Source: Siphonodentalium dalli (lineage: Eukaryota; Mollusca; Scaphopoda; Gadilida; Siphonodentaliidae). From it: a DNA stretch of 64,000 nt. Shown in pieces: positions 34,689 through 47,026 of this stretch. The stretch's first letter is position 1, and every line of letters begins with the position of its first letter. The notes beneath the pieces were generated by a model that did not search any database, was not told the origin of the DNA, and worked only from the letters and a program-made list of their open reading frames with translations. A program made the translations under genes and the position numbers. The stretch spans positions 209,106,151-209,170,150 of the forward strand of contig CP136065.1 of NCBI GenBank assembly GCA_032622095.1. Reading direction: 5' to 3'.

Positions 34689-34910
34689 GAGAGAGAGAGA
34701 GAGAGATAATTTATTGACAAAGAGCAACTCCAACAAAATATGCACAAATAATAATGAAGATGATAAGGTTAATACAGATTAAAAGAAAATACAACAAAAT
34801 CTATGCTAACCCATCTGGGATAACTATCCACCAGATGGGCTGAGTGCTCCTTGCCTGGGGAGGGCATATCCAATCATTGCCTGTCTTACTGCCCACCCCA
34901 ACTAGTCATT
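34689..34910 (-). mobile_element. LINE 3'-end fragment
   Basis: On the minus strand the segment has a stem-loop CCCATCTGG/CCAGATGGG (34810-34839). It ends TTTGTCAATAAATTATC followed by a (TC)n tail, an end type common in invertebrate non-LTR elements. The stretch upstream of the stem could be the last codons of an ORF, but this is too short to assign. Confidence 0.5.
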
Positions 34911-36230
34911 AAAATAACACTCTGCTCTGTCTGGAAGCTGCGTGGACCATGGTATATTATATAGAATAACTGTGGTCAATTATAAAATATACAATTTGTG
35001 TATAGAATCATTTAGAAATGAATTAGAAATCAAGGGAGCATACGGATGAGTAACCACGCGAGTTTAACCTATATATTTATATCGATTGGTCATATCACGC
35101 AAAAACTCTTTATGTATTACTTGTATTTACAATCATTAATTAGAAAAGCCGCGGTCATAAAATTATGTGAATAACTCGCGAGGTTCCATTGGATGAGATC
35201 CAGTAATTCATATATCGTCATGTAGGAAGCAATTTCTCGTTTCGTTCCGCCAAAATGTTAAGGTGAACATACCAGGCTGTATTACAGTGATTACAATGAT
35301 GGGAAGATTATGGGTCTATGCTATATTTAGCCACTTTACAGTCGTGACAAAATGAATTGTTGCATTTAACTTTTAAAAATCTATTTCGAAATCTGATATT
35401 TTTGAAATTTTTATCCAATAAATTCCATATGCACGGGGACGCGTGTTTGGGTAACATAGAAGTAAAAGCCGTTCTCGGGGTTAATGCTTTCAAGTTGCCA
35501 GCCTATCGAGTATTAGAAGTTGTATATTCAAACGACTTATCAAATGATTTCGGAAGATTTCTGTTGTCCAATCAAGTATAAATGTAGCCGATTGTAACCG
35601 ATACGTGACATACAATTTCAGAATATTTTCTTAACGAAATATTGGCTCTGTGTGGCTCCTATACGTTTTGTTTGCTATGAAACGGATGGGTTTTTTTCTG
35701 TTGTTTGAAAATATTATTTCCAGTGTCAGCATGACCCCAACTTGGCAACCCATATATGACGTAGACGAGGGTGTAGATGGTTCAGGAAGCCGAATCAAAG
35801 AATACGAAGCTATCCACTAACAGGAAGACTTACTTAAATCCCAGTACACGCGCACATTGATCTCGCTGTGAAAAAAATGGAAATCTCCGCATATCTCTGC
35901 AGATCCCAGCATAAATTCAATGACAACATGGAATTAAGAAAAGTTCTCTCAATTTACAGCTGACGTTATCTGATCACTTTGTTATTTGAGTTGCGTGTGG
36001 TCGCTTGGTACGTCTCTATGATTTTGGATTTTTGGTAATTGCTCGCGATTGTTCATTGATAGGTCATACCGGGAATCACGACGTGGTAGACGTCATCGAT
36101 CAGAACGAATCACGGGGCCAATGACACCGTGCACCGTCAATCTAATTAAGCTTTGACACCTGATCAATCTGGAGATGCTTATATAACATTCAATCTCGGA
36201 GGCTGACGCAGGAAATCCCTGTTACAGTGT
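34911..36230. other. AT-rich spacer, nothing recognised
   Basis: No supportable gene or element. Confidence 0.45.
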
Positions 36231-36235
36231 GTATA

Positions 36236-38218
36236 CAGAGTCCGATAAGCAAAACACTCAACACCGTGGCGATGTTATTGGGACGATGGGCCTCTCAACA
36301 CCGACATGATGAGTGACGAGCGCTATATGTGGTGTTATCAACATGGTGGTTGCAGTTTATTCACACCTCACTATATCCGACCCAAACTCAATGCAGGATT
36401 TACATCCCTTGAGGACTCGGAAACACCGCTGCTACCAGCGACATTTTACTCACATTTGGTGGACTTCCGCGATATTAAGATATATACTAAGCGAACAGAG
36501 CAACATGCTGCCCTTGTTAAACACACAAAATATCGAACAAAATAAAAACAAAAATTTGAACCTTAGGGTGCATTTACATTGCTATAGAAATATACACAGA
36601 TCTACACGTAGACTAGTGTAAACGGGTTGATATAGAAATGCACACAGAAAGAAAACGGAATTAGTTCGTGTGAGCAAAAATCGTGTCCGCTATACGTCAC
36701 GGTCAACACCGAAGCATTGCGACAGGCAAATCAGTTTTGATTAATTGTTACTCGGGCTTGGCGAATGTTTTCGTTGTCATTTCAACCCGTGTATTTCGAA
36801 TATTGAACACGGACAGGGACATGGCAACTTGTTCAACGGTTGGAAATTTCATATATACCTGACACAACATTAGTTGTAATTTCCAAACCAACAATAGATT
36901 GAAAATGATCTTGTAGTTTGATTTTCAAACATTTAATTTGGGGGGGGGGGGGGTATTGTTTTCGGACCAATATTTGCATCATTTCCTACTTTTTATCAAA
37001 ATTTTGGGCTGGAATGGCCATCAGCTGGAAATTTTCCAACCTTATCATAGGGGCGGGTGTCATGTTGGAAATGTCCAACACTTGGAAAGATTGTGTCCTG
37101 GTCCCTACCCGTGGCCAGTCTTCGTCATCATATTTATTGTCTAACAGCTATATATAAAAACTGCATGCAATTTAAGAAAACAATATTGTCCTACATTGGT
37201 CAACAATGTCATTGGAATTGTCATCAGTTGGAAATTTGACTACATTTGGTCAAATAAAGTGTGTTGTAAGGTAACTGCATGATTTTCATTCTTTCTTCGA
37301 ACCATTATCAAGTGGTATAAGGATACACTTTAAATACACGCGGCACATACCAAATCGCTGTTATCTGCTGATAGTTGATACATTTTTATGTCTGGCCTAA
37401 ACTGACACGACTCGCAGTGAATTGTCAATTACCAGAGTACTGATCAGCGAGCGTTCAATATTAGTAATCATGTTGTGATCACAGTAATGCGCGACACGTG
37501 ACTTCATACAAATCTGTATACATTTCTACAGCAATGTAAACGATGCCTTAAGTTTGAACAGTCCCACTAAAACAGAAGAACTATATTTCGAAACTGTGTG
37601 ATTCGGTTCTCCAATTATTTTATCACGACAAAAGTATAAACGCATGTGTACGACATTGTCACAACTCGCACGGCAAGTCAAATACAAGAGTTATAATTTG
37701 CTTCAATTTGACGAGTAGCTTGCGAACATCGTTAACAAAACTACCGCTCTGATTTTCCATTCTGTAATTATGTTTTAGTGCGGGAATTGTTCTAAGAGCA
37801 CATAGAAAACCCATGCTAAATATAGAAACACAGACCAGTACCCAGCCGGCGATAGAGTCAAAAAGGAAGTATGACTGGTGCGCTCTGTTAGAGATTGTAT
37901 CCGACCATCAATCTCGGCGACACAATATGGTTTACCGGTATTCACCACTAATCGTCTATATATACATGTATGCAACGGAAATCGCTTTGCATATAGGTCT
38001 ACAATTTCCACAAATTGTCATTAAGTGGTTTGCGGCGATTCTGAATGGTTCGCCGTGATTCCAAGTTAGCCATGGTCAGTCCCCAGTATTTCTATTTCAA
38101 TTAATTGACTCCACGCAAGTTCATCGTAAATCACTGCGAAATCTCTGGATACTGGTCTTCAGTATTCTGTGAGCTCAGTGGGGTCCCCGGCGTTGAGTGT
38201 TTTGCTTATCGCATACTC
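36236..38218. mobile_element. Long relative of the 24.97-kb MITE family
   Basis: Left end AGAGTCCGATAAGCAAAACA, right end the complement of GAGTATGCGATAAGCAAAAC; both continue into ACTCAACRCCG. The 2-kb interior includes a relic of the hAT-type repeat (36838-37250) with a G run, so part of the length is nested insertion. No transposase frame. Confidence 0.65.
36838..37250 (+). repeat. hAT-related fragment with G run
   Basis: Matches 4975-5330 of the hAT element: ACCAACAATAGRTTGAAAAT, a G run, GACCAATATTTGCAT, and the GGAAATTTTCCAACCTT block. Confidence 0.8.
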
Positions 38219-38525
38219 ATTGCGTTCTGTATAAGCGTTGGCAATTAACTTTTCTTCGTAAACAATACTTGTTTATGTCAATCACTATATGGTCGCGGTT
38301 GCACCCATATATCGTTCCCGTTTTTCGTTCCAATTTCCATTATTGGATAGCGTTACCAAATAAATATGTAGACACAACAGCTCTAGTCAATTATTGGATC
38401 GGTCTATACAGTGCTTCGTAAACTGACGCCGCCAAGCGATATACACGTATGACAATCATTTTGGCCATCCTATATCATAATATGTTGGAAGTGGAGGTGA
38501 TATCGGTTTATGTTGTGCATTTTTC
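38219..38525. other. Spacer, nothing recognised
   Basis: No supportable feature. Confidence 0.45.
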
Positions 38526-38946
38526 AAAGTCACATGACGGTTTGCGCTCCAAAATACACATAATATTATTCGCTTTTGAATTTTTTCTCAGTATCGAAAT
38601 AGGTCGATAAATATATTAACTACCTTTCTACGTGGATTATGTAACGCAAAACGACGCATTGAAGTAATGAAAAATATAAACAAAAAAACCGCCATTTGTG
38701 CGAGATGGGACAGAAAAGAGCGTTTCGTAGTAGTGTATTCCTGATATGGTAGCAATAAAGAGCGTTTGTCTGACTTCTGGCGAAAAGTTGAAAACGGCCG
38801 AAAAGTGGCTGTGACTTTGGCAAGTGTTTTTCAGAGCAAATGAAGCCGGTATATCAGTATTTCGTGCATTGCTCGACCTATCGTATCCGTCGCTCCAAAT
38901 TACGTAGAAAAACAATTGGAGGTTCGAATGAGCCATGTCCGTTTAA
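38526..38946 (+). repeat. 420-bp dispersed repeat, copy 1
   Basis: Direct match to 44520-44950, at roughly 90 percent by eye. Blocks include GGTTTGCGCTCCAAAATACA, GAGCGTTTCGT, ATTCCTGATATGGTAGCAAT and CCTATCGTATCCGTCGCTCC. No conserved reading frame was found. Confidence 0.85.
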
Positions 38947-38969
38947 TGTGTTCACGGATGACTGCTTGT

Positions 38970-39325
38970 ATAAATGTGTAAAGACATGTATGTTCCATGC
39001 TGTGCATGTTATGTTACATGAACTTCCCATGCTCAAATTATATAAATATGGCTCAATCAATAAATCAATCAATCAACCAATCAATCATTTTAGCTATGCT
39101 ATATCTATTAGTATGAAGATGCTCTATCTCTTCCACAACAAAAACAACAACAACAGCATAATTTTCATAAATCCCCATTTTAAGACCACAAATAGCTATT
39201 TGCAACAACATACAATTTAGTGATGCTAGCCCGATAAGCGATTGTCGGAATAGAACCAGCTTCATCCGCCGTAGGATGCCTAATGTCGACCTATTGCACC
39301 GCTAGCCACTTCACCAACAACATAA
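38970..39325 (-). mobile_element. tRNA-like SINE, second family, copy 2
   Basis: Matches 28535-28895 along its length. The A-box-like GTGGCTAGCGGTG and B-box-like GGTTCTATTC are on the minus strand. A partial third copy of the body follows at about 39318-39370. Confidence 0.65.
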
Positions 39326-39370
39326 TTTTTATAAATCCCCATTTTAAGACTACAAATAGCAATCTTGTGA

Positions 39371-41035
39371 ACATAATACAAATAAAACAAAAGATGGGTA
39401 TATTACACAAGTTTGCATATAAATACATAATAAAGTTGTTCATTTCGATCGTAAATCTCATCACTGATCAGAAATTGTCCTTCGTTGAGGGTGCTAAGAA
39501 GATAGAGTGCTCTCTCGTGGAGCGCTCTTGGTATGTCTCAACTTTTTCGCGAGGATTTATGTTCTAAAAATAGCACCTACAACAGCTACAGTCATATGAA
39601 GGTCCATGAGAAATTCTAAATATAATTCACTGTGTCTGAACTGTTACATTGGGTCGTTCTATCGCCGGTTTGTGATGGTTCTTGACTGATTTGTGACGGT
39701 TCCTTATGATCGAAATTATACATTTTTCGCCCTTTTGACAGTTAACACGCAATTTGGGAGCCATCTAGCTGATAATTCGATTATTTTTCCATTCCCCTCA
39801 TAATCGGTGGCCCCATCGAGCGTAATAATAACGAAAATGTCATTGTGCGAGTCATAACAACGACGAAAACCGCGAATTATGATATTTGTTTGGGTTCTCT
39901 CCTGATTGAGTCGGTTCTCTCCCCATTTAATTGGTTTTATACGGGTAATACTATGGCTAATATTTGGCAGGAACATGGTTCAAACTGACAATGTCGTGAA
40001 ATTAACCAAAGATAAACACACAAAAATATGCAGTAAGTTGAAATTTGCACCTCTTGTCATCAATGTCGATGAATACACTGCCTTCATATGCTTATTCAAT
40101 AACCTGTATTACGCCTATCAAAATTCACCAAGTCGCCAGCTAGTGTGAAAAATAACGCGTTTTGCAGGTCCAACATTGCCATGAGTCAATAGCCGGTTAA
40201 CTATAGTAAAATTTCATTGCGCTGGACTTCGGAAAGCGTGAGCGTAGACGGGATATATAGAGTTTTCTGTCTTGTATTTTATGCTGTCTATTTTCGTAGA
40301 CGCATTTTAATCAGCAAAAAGCCGAAAAACAAGACGTTCGTTGACACCCATACAGTGTTCTGATTACGCAACTTATGACGTTTATGTTATGCATCCGCTT
40401 GCTGGATGCTGATAATATAGGTTAGGTGCTGGAATTCGTTATTTCTTTATCGCACTTGTTCTGCCTTTCACGACAATCTGACCGGCAATCACTCAGGATT
40501 TGCTCTAACTTCTAATCCTCTAGACAGTGAATCCATGCCACTCAGCTTCCTGTTAAGAGATACCTGAGAGGGAATAAGTGTTTTATACTAGTAAAAGCTA
40601 TCTTTTGTAATATTAAATAAAATAAAAATTGGATGAAGTGAAAGCAAAAACTATTTGGTCACCCGCCTTTGACTTACTATAGTATAGTCGCCCCGAACAT
40701 ACAAGATCACCCCCGGGGCAACTGGTCTTGGGCATGAGTAGTCACGCATCCTCAGGGATATTCCGGAATGTAAATACCGGTATTAATACTAAACCTTTAA
40801 AAATGACTCAATCAGCCAATGGAATTTTTTCAAAATCATGTGACATTTGTCAAAAGTGTACAAGTGAAGTCGGGCCCATGTCAATTCGACCCCATATGAA
40901 GATGGCCCAATACGAGTACGACCCGACGCGAAGTCGACCTGAGAGATGTCGGCCCCGATTATTAGATAGGATACACTTTAAACGAACACATTAATTATTA
41001 TTACAATTTTTGTATGTATAAAAGGAGGGTCTTTC
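39371..41035. other. Spacer, nothing recognised
   Basis: No supportable coding frame, RNA or repeat. Confidence 0.45.
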
Positions 41036-41039
41036 CTCA

Positions 41040-41230
41040 GTCATTGTTGTAAAATCAAACTAAGAGAACAATTTCAACATACTGTTGGTGTTAAATTTCA
41101 AACCAATCTAGTGTAAGGTATGAAATTTGTAACTGTTGAAACATTTGACCAAAGTTTGGGGCAGACACCAATTAAGACCCCCTCCCTGTCCAAGATCCGT
41201 CCCACCCCACCACCCATACCCCCGACCACA
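41040..41230 (-). repeat. hAT-related fragment, inverted
   Basis: On the minus strand this reads the ACCAACA...TTGAAAT...GTTTGATTTTA blocks found at 5000-5045. Diverged and without termini. Confidence 0.5.
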
Positions 41231-41439
41231 CAATAACATATCAATGATTCAGTTGAACGTGATTTCATAAGATATGATCATGCCTGGGTGACAAACATGT
41301 GTAGTCGGGACTTTCGAGGAAGAAATATGTTGGTTCTGGCATCGTAACATTGTCCCACCTGGATCTTTCAATAATGGAATCTCCTGAGAGTAGAGTTCTA
41401 TTACCATTGGTCATTTATATATGCGGACACGATTATGAT

Positions 41440-42565
41440 ATTATACCCATCGGGACCAGGGGGGGGGGGGTCTGCAATTTTTTTCCCGAACACTAGTCGG
41501 GGTGGGTGGGTGGTTCAGCAGCCCGGCTTACACATTTTTGTCCTGGCCCTGTAAATGTTTTCCTAGAGTCATTTTTCGTCAAAATAGTGGGACAAAAGGT
41601 TTTAAGAATGCATCTATGATGTAATAGGTATGCACTTAACTCTTGGTAGGGGGTTTGAGTTCACTATCAGTTAATAATGGGGGATGACACCAAAGGGTAA
41701 TAAAAAGGTCAGCTTGCTAAATGTTTTCATCAAGGATCTATCAATGCACATTGACATGGAAAGGCTCAGATTGAAATAGTTCTATTAAAAATCAGTTATT
41801 AACCTGATATATATGAAAACATAACACTATAATAGATTCTTCAAATAAATGTAAACTCTTTACTGAACTCTTCAAATAAAAATAGACTATTCAAAAAACC
41901 ATAATAAAATAAAACAAAGGTGTTAAAACAAACTTTGATCGATTTCAACGATATTCGGTATATGGGTCTAGGTCACCTCTGGATGGGAGCTGTCAAATTG
42001 TAATGATTTTTTATGAAAAATATGGCCACTGGCAGCCATCTTGGATTTTACCCTTTGCATCACTAAATCCTTAATACACCCTACAGAGCTTATCCCTCAT
42101 CCGATTATCACCAACATTCATATGGATCTTCGGTGTGACCTCTCGATGGGTGCCTACCATTTTTTCCAGAATTTTGTAAAAATAGGGCTGCCAGCGGCCA
42201 TCTTGGATTTTACTCTTTGTATGACCAAATCCTTTAGCACACCTTACATGTCACATTTCTCATCCAATTCTCACAAAACTTCATATGGATCTTCGAAGTG
42301 ACCTCTGGATGTGAGCCTCCATTTCCCCCCCAAAATAAAAAAAAACATGGCCACCGGCAGCCATCTTGGATTTCAAATGTCATCCACCCTACAGCCCACA
42401 TTTATTGGAGAATTGTTTTGAAACTTTACAGTCTTGTTGATAAATAACAAGTAGGAATGCTTCTATAATCATGATACGGAACATTGATCGGATAAGATCA
42501 GGAAAACTGAGTTAAATAGTCATTTAAAGCAGTTTGGAGGGGGTGGGTCCCTATCCCAGAATTGG
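41440..42565. repeat. 1.1-kb dispersed repeat, copy 1
   Basis: Inverted match to 51125-52590 with the MITE at 51802-52204 absent, so it supplies an empty site for that MITE. It contains two tandem modules of about 160 bp built on CCATCTTGGATTTTACYCTT and CATATGGATCTTCG. A run of G lies at about 41460. No transposase seen. Confidence 0.85.
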
Positions 42566-42724
42566 AAAAATTATAAATTTGGGGGTGGAACAAATAAAAA
42601 GCGCCTAGTGTCCGGAAATGTTTTCCCGACCACCACCCTGTCGGGACTTTCAATATTTGATTTCTGCAGTAATGAGTACAGTGGCCTACAATTTCGTTTC
42701 CGCTACCATGGTAGATGGACATTC

Positions 42725-43090
42725 TGGATTACGGGTTACAAGCAACTAATTATATAGAGTTACGCTCCTTGAATTTGTCAGCATAAAACAAAATTCTGGC
42801 TGCTGATTGGTAGATTATATTTGAAGGCAAATTCCCTGAGCTGGAACAGAATATCATAGCCCACGTAAATATTGCTATCCTTTTGGTTTAGAAGGCCAGG
42901 AAGAGTCTGGTGCAGTCCCGAAGTTAAGGAAGGGATATTGATATTTGTATGCTGCTTATGTTCTATGTATGCAGTAAATGGGGTAGTTGTGGAAATGCAA
43001 GAATATTGTTTGAAAAAATACCGAAAAGGGCGGGTGTACCTGATAATGTTCAAAGGGAAAATTGACCACTTGAAGTTCAAATAGGCTGAA
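42725..43090 (-). repeat. Dispersed repeat, inverted partner of 2495-2870
   Basis: See 2495-2870. A 100-codon frame on the minus strand (42778-43080) is not conserved in the partner. Confidence 0.75.
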
Positions 43091-43805
43091 CCAATGGCCG
43101 GCGAAACTTATAGTTAACACTGTCATATGTACGGAAAATATTTAGTTGTTTGTAACATATAGGCAGAAAATCTACATTTTTTGAAAATCGTTCAAGGAAT
43201 GGAATTTGAAATCACTGATAGACAGAGTCTGCGTGTTTGTTCTTAAGCTATTGTATTTGTCCCATTTTCAGATCAGGCGAGACAATTATTAACCCTCTGT
43301 CGCCGGAACTTCAACTTTGTCGGAAGGCATAATTTTCTGAAAATCACAAATGCGGTCTTTAATGTCCAAAGATCGAGGTGGTAGAAGTTTCTCTAATAGG
43401 GATTATACTCGAACTCCTGAACAGTACTTACATTGAAAGGGACACCCGCCTGTCATTGATCCAAATAATCGTCGGATGGTGAACTTTAGATGGGAGGGTG
43501 GGGGTGTATTTCAAATCCAATTAGATATGGTATTAATAGAAATGAGATACATTTTTCTTCAGGCGTATTGTAGATATGCGTAACTAGATTTAAAAAAATT
43601 ATACATTTGTCTTTCTATCGTGAGCGTCATGCACGAGAGACGGATTTTTTCAAGTGAAATTATGATGAAAAAAAAACGTGAATTTTTTGGTGTGGTCACA
43701 TTTCTTGTCATACTATTCCCATTAGTGATTGGTTGGATATGGGACGTACTCTGTATTATTATCCATCCCTTAACTAACACCATTTCCGATTGGGCAAAAG
43801 CCGCC
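43091..43805. other. Spacer, nothing recognised
   Basis: No supportable feature. Confidence 0.45.
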
Positions 43806-43821
43806 ACGTGATAGTCCTGGA

Positions 43822-44228
43822 AAAAGTCATATTGGACTCCCGAAAGTCATATTGGACTCCCGACTGTACAATATGACTTTTCATATTGGACTCTGTGACG
43901 TCACGAATTAACTCTATTGTGAAATGAATCGGTGAAATTGTGATGCGCGCGCAACATTGATGGATTTTAGCAGACGTTTCACTTCCGCATTGAGATTTTT
44001 TTCTCACTTCCATGTTTACTTTTCCAAATCATGCTTTCTGATGATCAATATACGGTACAGGCTTTTATAGAGAATTAAGTGCCGACAAATACCAATAAGC
44101 ACAAAAGTTTTATTTCAAAAATTTGGATAAACATACAGATGGATAATAAAAATGTAATTATACAATTATATATACTCGTCCAGGTTGTGTCTCGTCCAAT
44201 ATGACTTTTCACCACAACCTGGACTCGT
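43822..44228. repeat. Short repeats of a CATATTGGACT motif and a hairpin
   Basis: AGTCATATTGGACTCCCGA is tandemly duplicated at about 43827-43863 and recurs inverted. At 44175-44226 CGTCCAGGTTGTG pairs with CACAACCTGGACTCG around CCAATATGACTTTTC. Possibly the ends of one old element. Confidence 0.6.
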
Positions 44229-44278
44229 ACAAGAAAAACTCATACTGTACACAACATTGTATAATAACTTTATAATAC

Positions 44279-44436
44279 ATTGGCCTAACAATATTTTCCT
44301 TGTACGCAAGTGCATTCTCTTATATATGCGAGGCTTCGTATGGGAGACTAGCATACATGTATACAAGAGAATGCATGCACTGACATAGGATATTTAATGC
44401 TGCACAGCTCCCGTCGTGAACCCCGCCATGAAAGGG
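44279..44436. mobile_element. piggyBac-like MITE fragment with hairpin module
   Basis: Carries GTGCATTCTCTTATATATGC and an inverted GAGAATGCATGCAC. The right end is CCGCCATGAAAGGG then TTAG. It resembles the right end of 23128-23376; no matching left end found. Confidence 0.65.
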
Positions 44437-44519
44437 TTAGTATATTACGTCATCGTCAGCCAACCACAAACCGCGACAAGGATATGATAGGATAGAATAT
44501 TTTATTACAATATACACAT

Positions 44520-44950
44520 ATTAAAGCCACATGGCGGTTTGCGCTCCAAAATACACATAATATTATTCGCTTTTGAATTTTTCTAAGTATCGAAATAGGT
44601 CGATAAATATCTGAATTACCTTTCTACGAGCATTGTGTAACCCACAAAGTCGCATTGAAGTAATGAAGAATACAACTGTGAATACACAAAACAGCCATTT
44701 GCACGGCATGGAACAGAAAAGAGCGTTTCGTGTTAGTCTATTCCTGATATGGTAGCAATAAAGAGCGTTTGTCTGACTTCTGGCAAAAAATTGAAAACGC
44801 CTGAAAAATGGCTGTGAATTTTTGACAAGTGTTTTTCAGAGCATTTGAAGCCGGTATACCAATAGTTCGTTTATTTATCGACCTATCGTATCCGTCGCTC
44901 CAATTTAAGCAGACAAAAATATTTGGAGGTTCGAATTAGCCATGTCCGTT
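44520..44950 (+). repeat. 420-bp dispersed repeat, copy 2
   Basis: Direct partner of 38526-38946. Confidence 0.85.
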
Positions 44951-46180
44951 TATTACATAGTACATTTTACAAATATTGTATTGTATATTCGAGAGGTGGC
45001 ATAGTGAGGCTATATACTACCTTCCTGCCACCCCCTTAAATATGAATCGATGTTATGATAGTCGGTCAAGATGTTTTTGTACAATGCACGGCTACATGAT
45101 TATTTATCACATGATGGTTGCATTTAAACGGATTATTTGCATGGAGGGTATACTTATAGATAAATTTCTTATGGGCTACTCGATGGTTTGTCTATTTCTA
45201 GTTAGTGGCAATATATGTTCCTTAAAAGTCGAGTAGAAATGTACTGCGTGAGGGTGTGGATTGCGATATAGGGGAGGTCACTTATTGAGCCGAGCTGACC
45301 ACATACATATACATGTAGTCGGGACATCGTTGATTGTGCATGTATGATCGGAGCTGTTGAAAGTAAGCGGATTCACTGCTATTTTACAGACTATCGAAAA
45401 CACAGCTATTCCATATACGCCCCTTGCCAAGTGACCCTGCTCATCTACTATGATGCTGGTGGATCCTGCTGACTTTATATGGTGCTGGTGGGGCAAACTG
45501 ATGCTGTTACGGGTGTTTTTGCTAATCCGAACGATTTGAGAACAATCCAGTGTCTGTATGAAAAAAACATATTAGCAACAACTAATACAACCAGTATTAA
45601 AATATTTCGCAATATATATGTGTTTGAAAGTTTAGTTAATAGCTTCTCCTTGATATGTTCAGAGTATCCGAACATCGGGAAAGGGACAACTTTTTCTTAA
45701 CAGCGTCAGTTTACCATAAATATCATCATAGCAATTCAGCATCATATCACATTAGCAGGACCACTTCGCCCGGAGTGATATTGCCTGGATACACCAATAC
45801 GGTTGTTAGATAACGGTTACTATGTTTTGCTTTTTTCAGTGAAAATAAGCGAATCAAGTGTAATTACCACACGCAACTTCTAAATCAAGTTGATTTTTCT
45901 AAAATAAGACTAATAGCAATTGTACAGAATTATCTCGTGATGTGTCAGGATCGACGCAATGCGAACTTCCACATCTGTTACACAATCCGACGTGATTTCG
46001 TCACATAATCATTCTTCTCACGTAAGCGCGGGATCAATGCCTTGATGGATCATGCCAGTATGCCGGCCCCGGAACGCATTGCTCATGTAATTTGCATCAA
46101 CCTTTTTTTGGCGGAACTCATAAAATGCATGACATAATAATTAAAAAGATTTACAAGACAAGGGGGTCTATACAATCTTC
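44951..46180. other. AT-rich spacer, nothing recognised
   Basis: No supportable feature. Confidence 0.45.
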
Positions 46181-47026
46181 TATTATATATTTTGGAAGAT
46201 CTGTCTGTGTGTGTGTTCGCGATGAACTCGAAAACGGCCGACCCGATTTCGATGAAACGTCGTATGTGGGGGTATTTCGGCCGGGGACGGGCATGGACCT
46301 ATTAATTTGCCCGTGCGACGTGACCTTGACATTGAAATCGGGTCATTTCAAGGTCAAACGCCCGAATATCACGGGATTTCGATGAAACTTGGTATGTGAT
46401 AGTACTTTCGGCCGGTGAGTGGCATAGTCCTATTAATTTGCACGTGCGACGTGACCTTGAACTTGAAATCGGGTCATTTCAAGGTCAAACTCCCGAATAT
46501 CACGGGATTTCGATGAAACTTAGTGTCTAGGGATAATTTCGTATGGGGAGTCTTATAAGCCTATTCGTTTGCCCGTGCGACGTTACATTGACCTTGAAAT
46601 CGGGTCAATTCAAGGTCAAATCGCGAATTTTGATGGGATTTCGACGAAATTTGATACGCAGGGTTACGTTTGTCCATTGGGTGTTTTGGATGGGTCGAGT
46701 CGTGAGACCGACCTGACCTTGATCTTCAAAATGAGGGGGCACCCATGGTAATTTATCTTTACGTTGAAACTTGATAATTAATGAGCGTGTGTATATGCGG
46801 CGCGTTTATATACTTGAGTGCAAATCAAATCGGCTTAAACTGGCGGATTTTTACGGACGAAATTTGATGCATAGGGTATCTCGGTATCCGCTGGGCCGAT
46901 TTCCCGGTATCCGCTGGGCCGATTTCCACCATTTTTGGGGTGTTGGTGTTTGACCCCACCTGACCTTGACCTTCAAAATGGTCAATTCAAGGTCAAAGCC
47001 CGGACGAAGTCGGGTCACCTTCTAGT
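46181..47026 (+). mobile_element. Helitron-like element, train member 1
   Basis: Starts in TATATAT followed by TTTGGAAGATCTGTCTGTGT. It ends with the hairpin CCCGGACGAAGTCGGG (46999-47014), TCACCTT and CTAGT (47022-47026). The interior has about four modules of 130-150 bp, each with GGGATTTCGATGAAACTTGG and a palindrome CTTGAAATCGGGTCATTTCA. It is followed immediately, head to tail, by the next element. Confidence 0.65.

Noticed and set aside
42778-43080. 100-codon minus-strand frame
   Set aside because: The inverted partner at 2.5 kb does not keep this frame.
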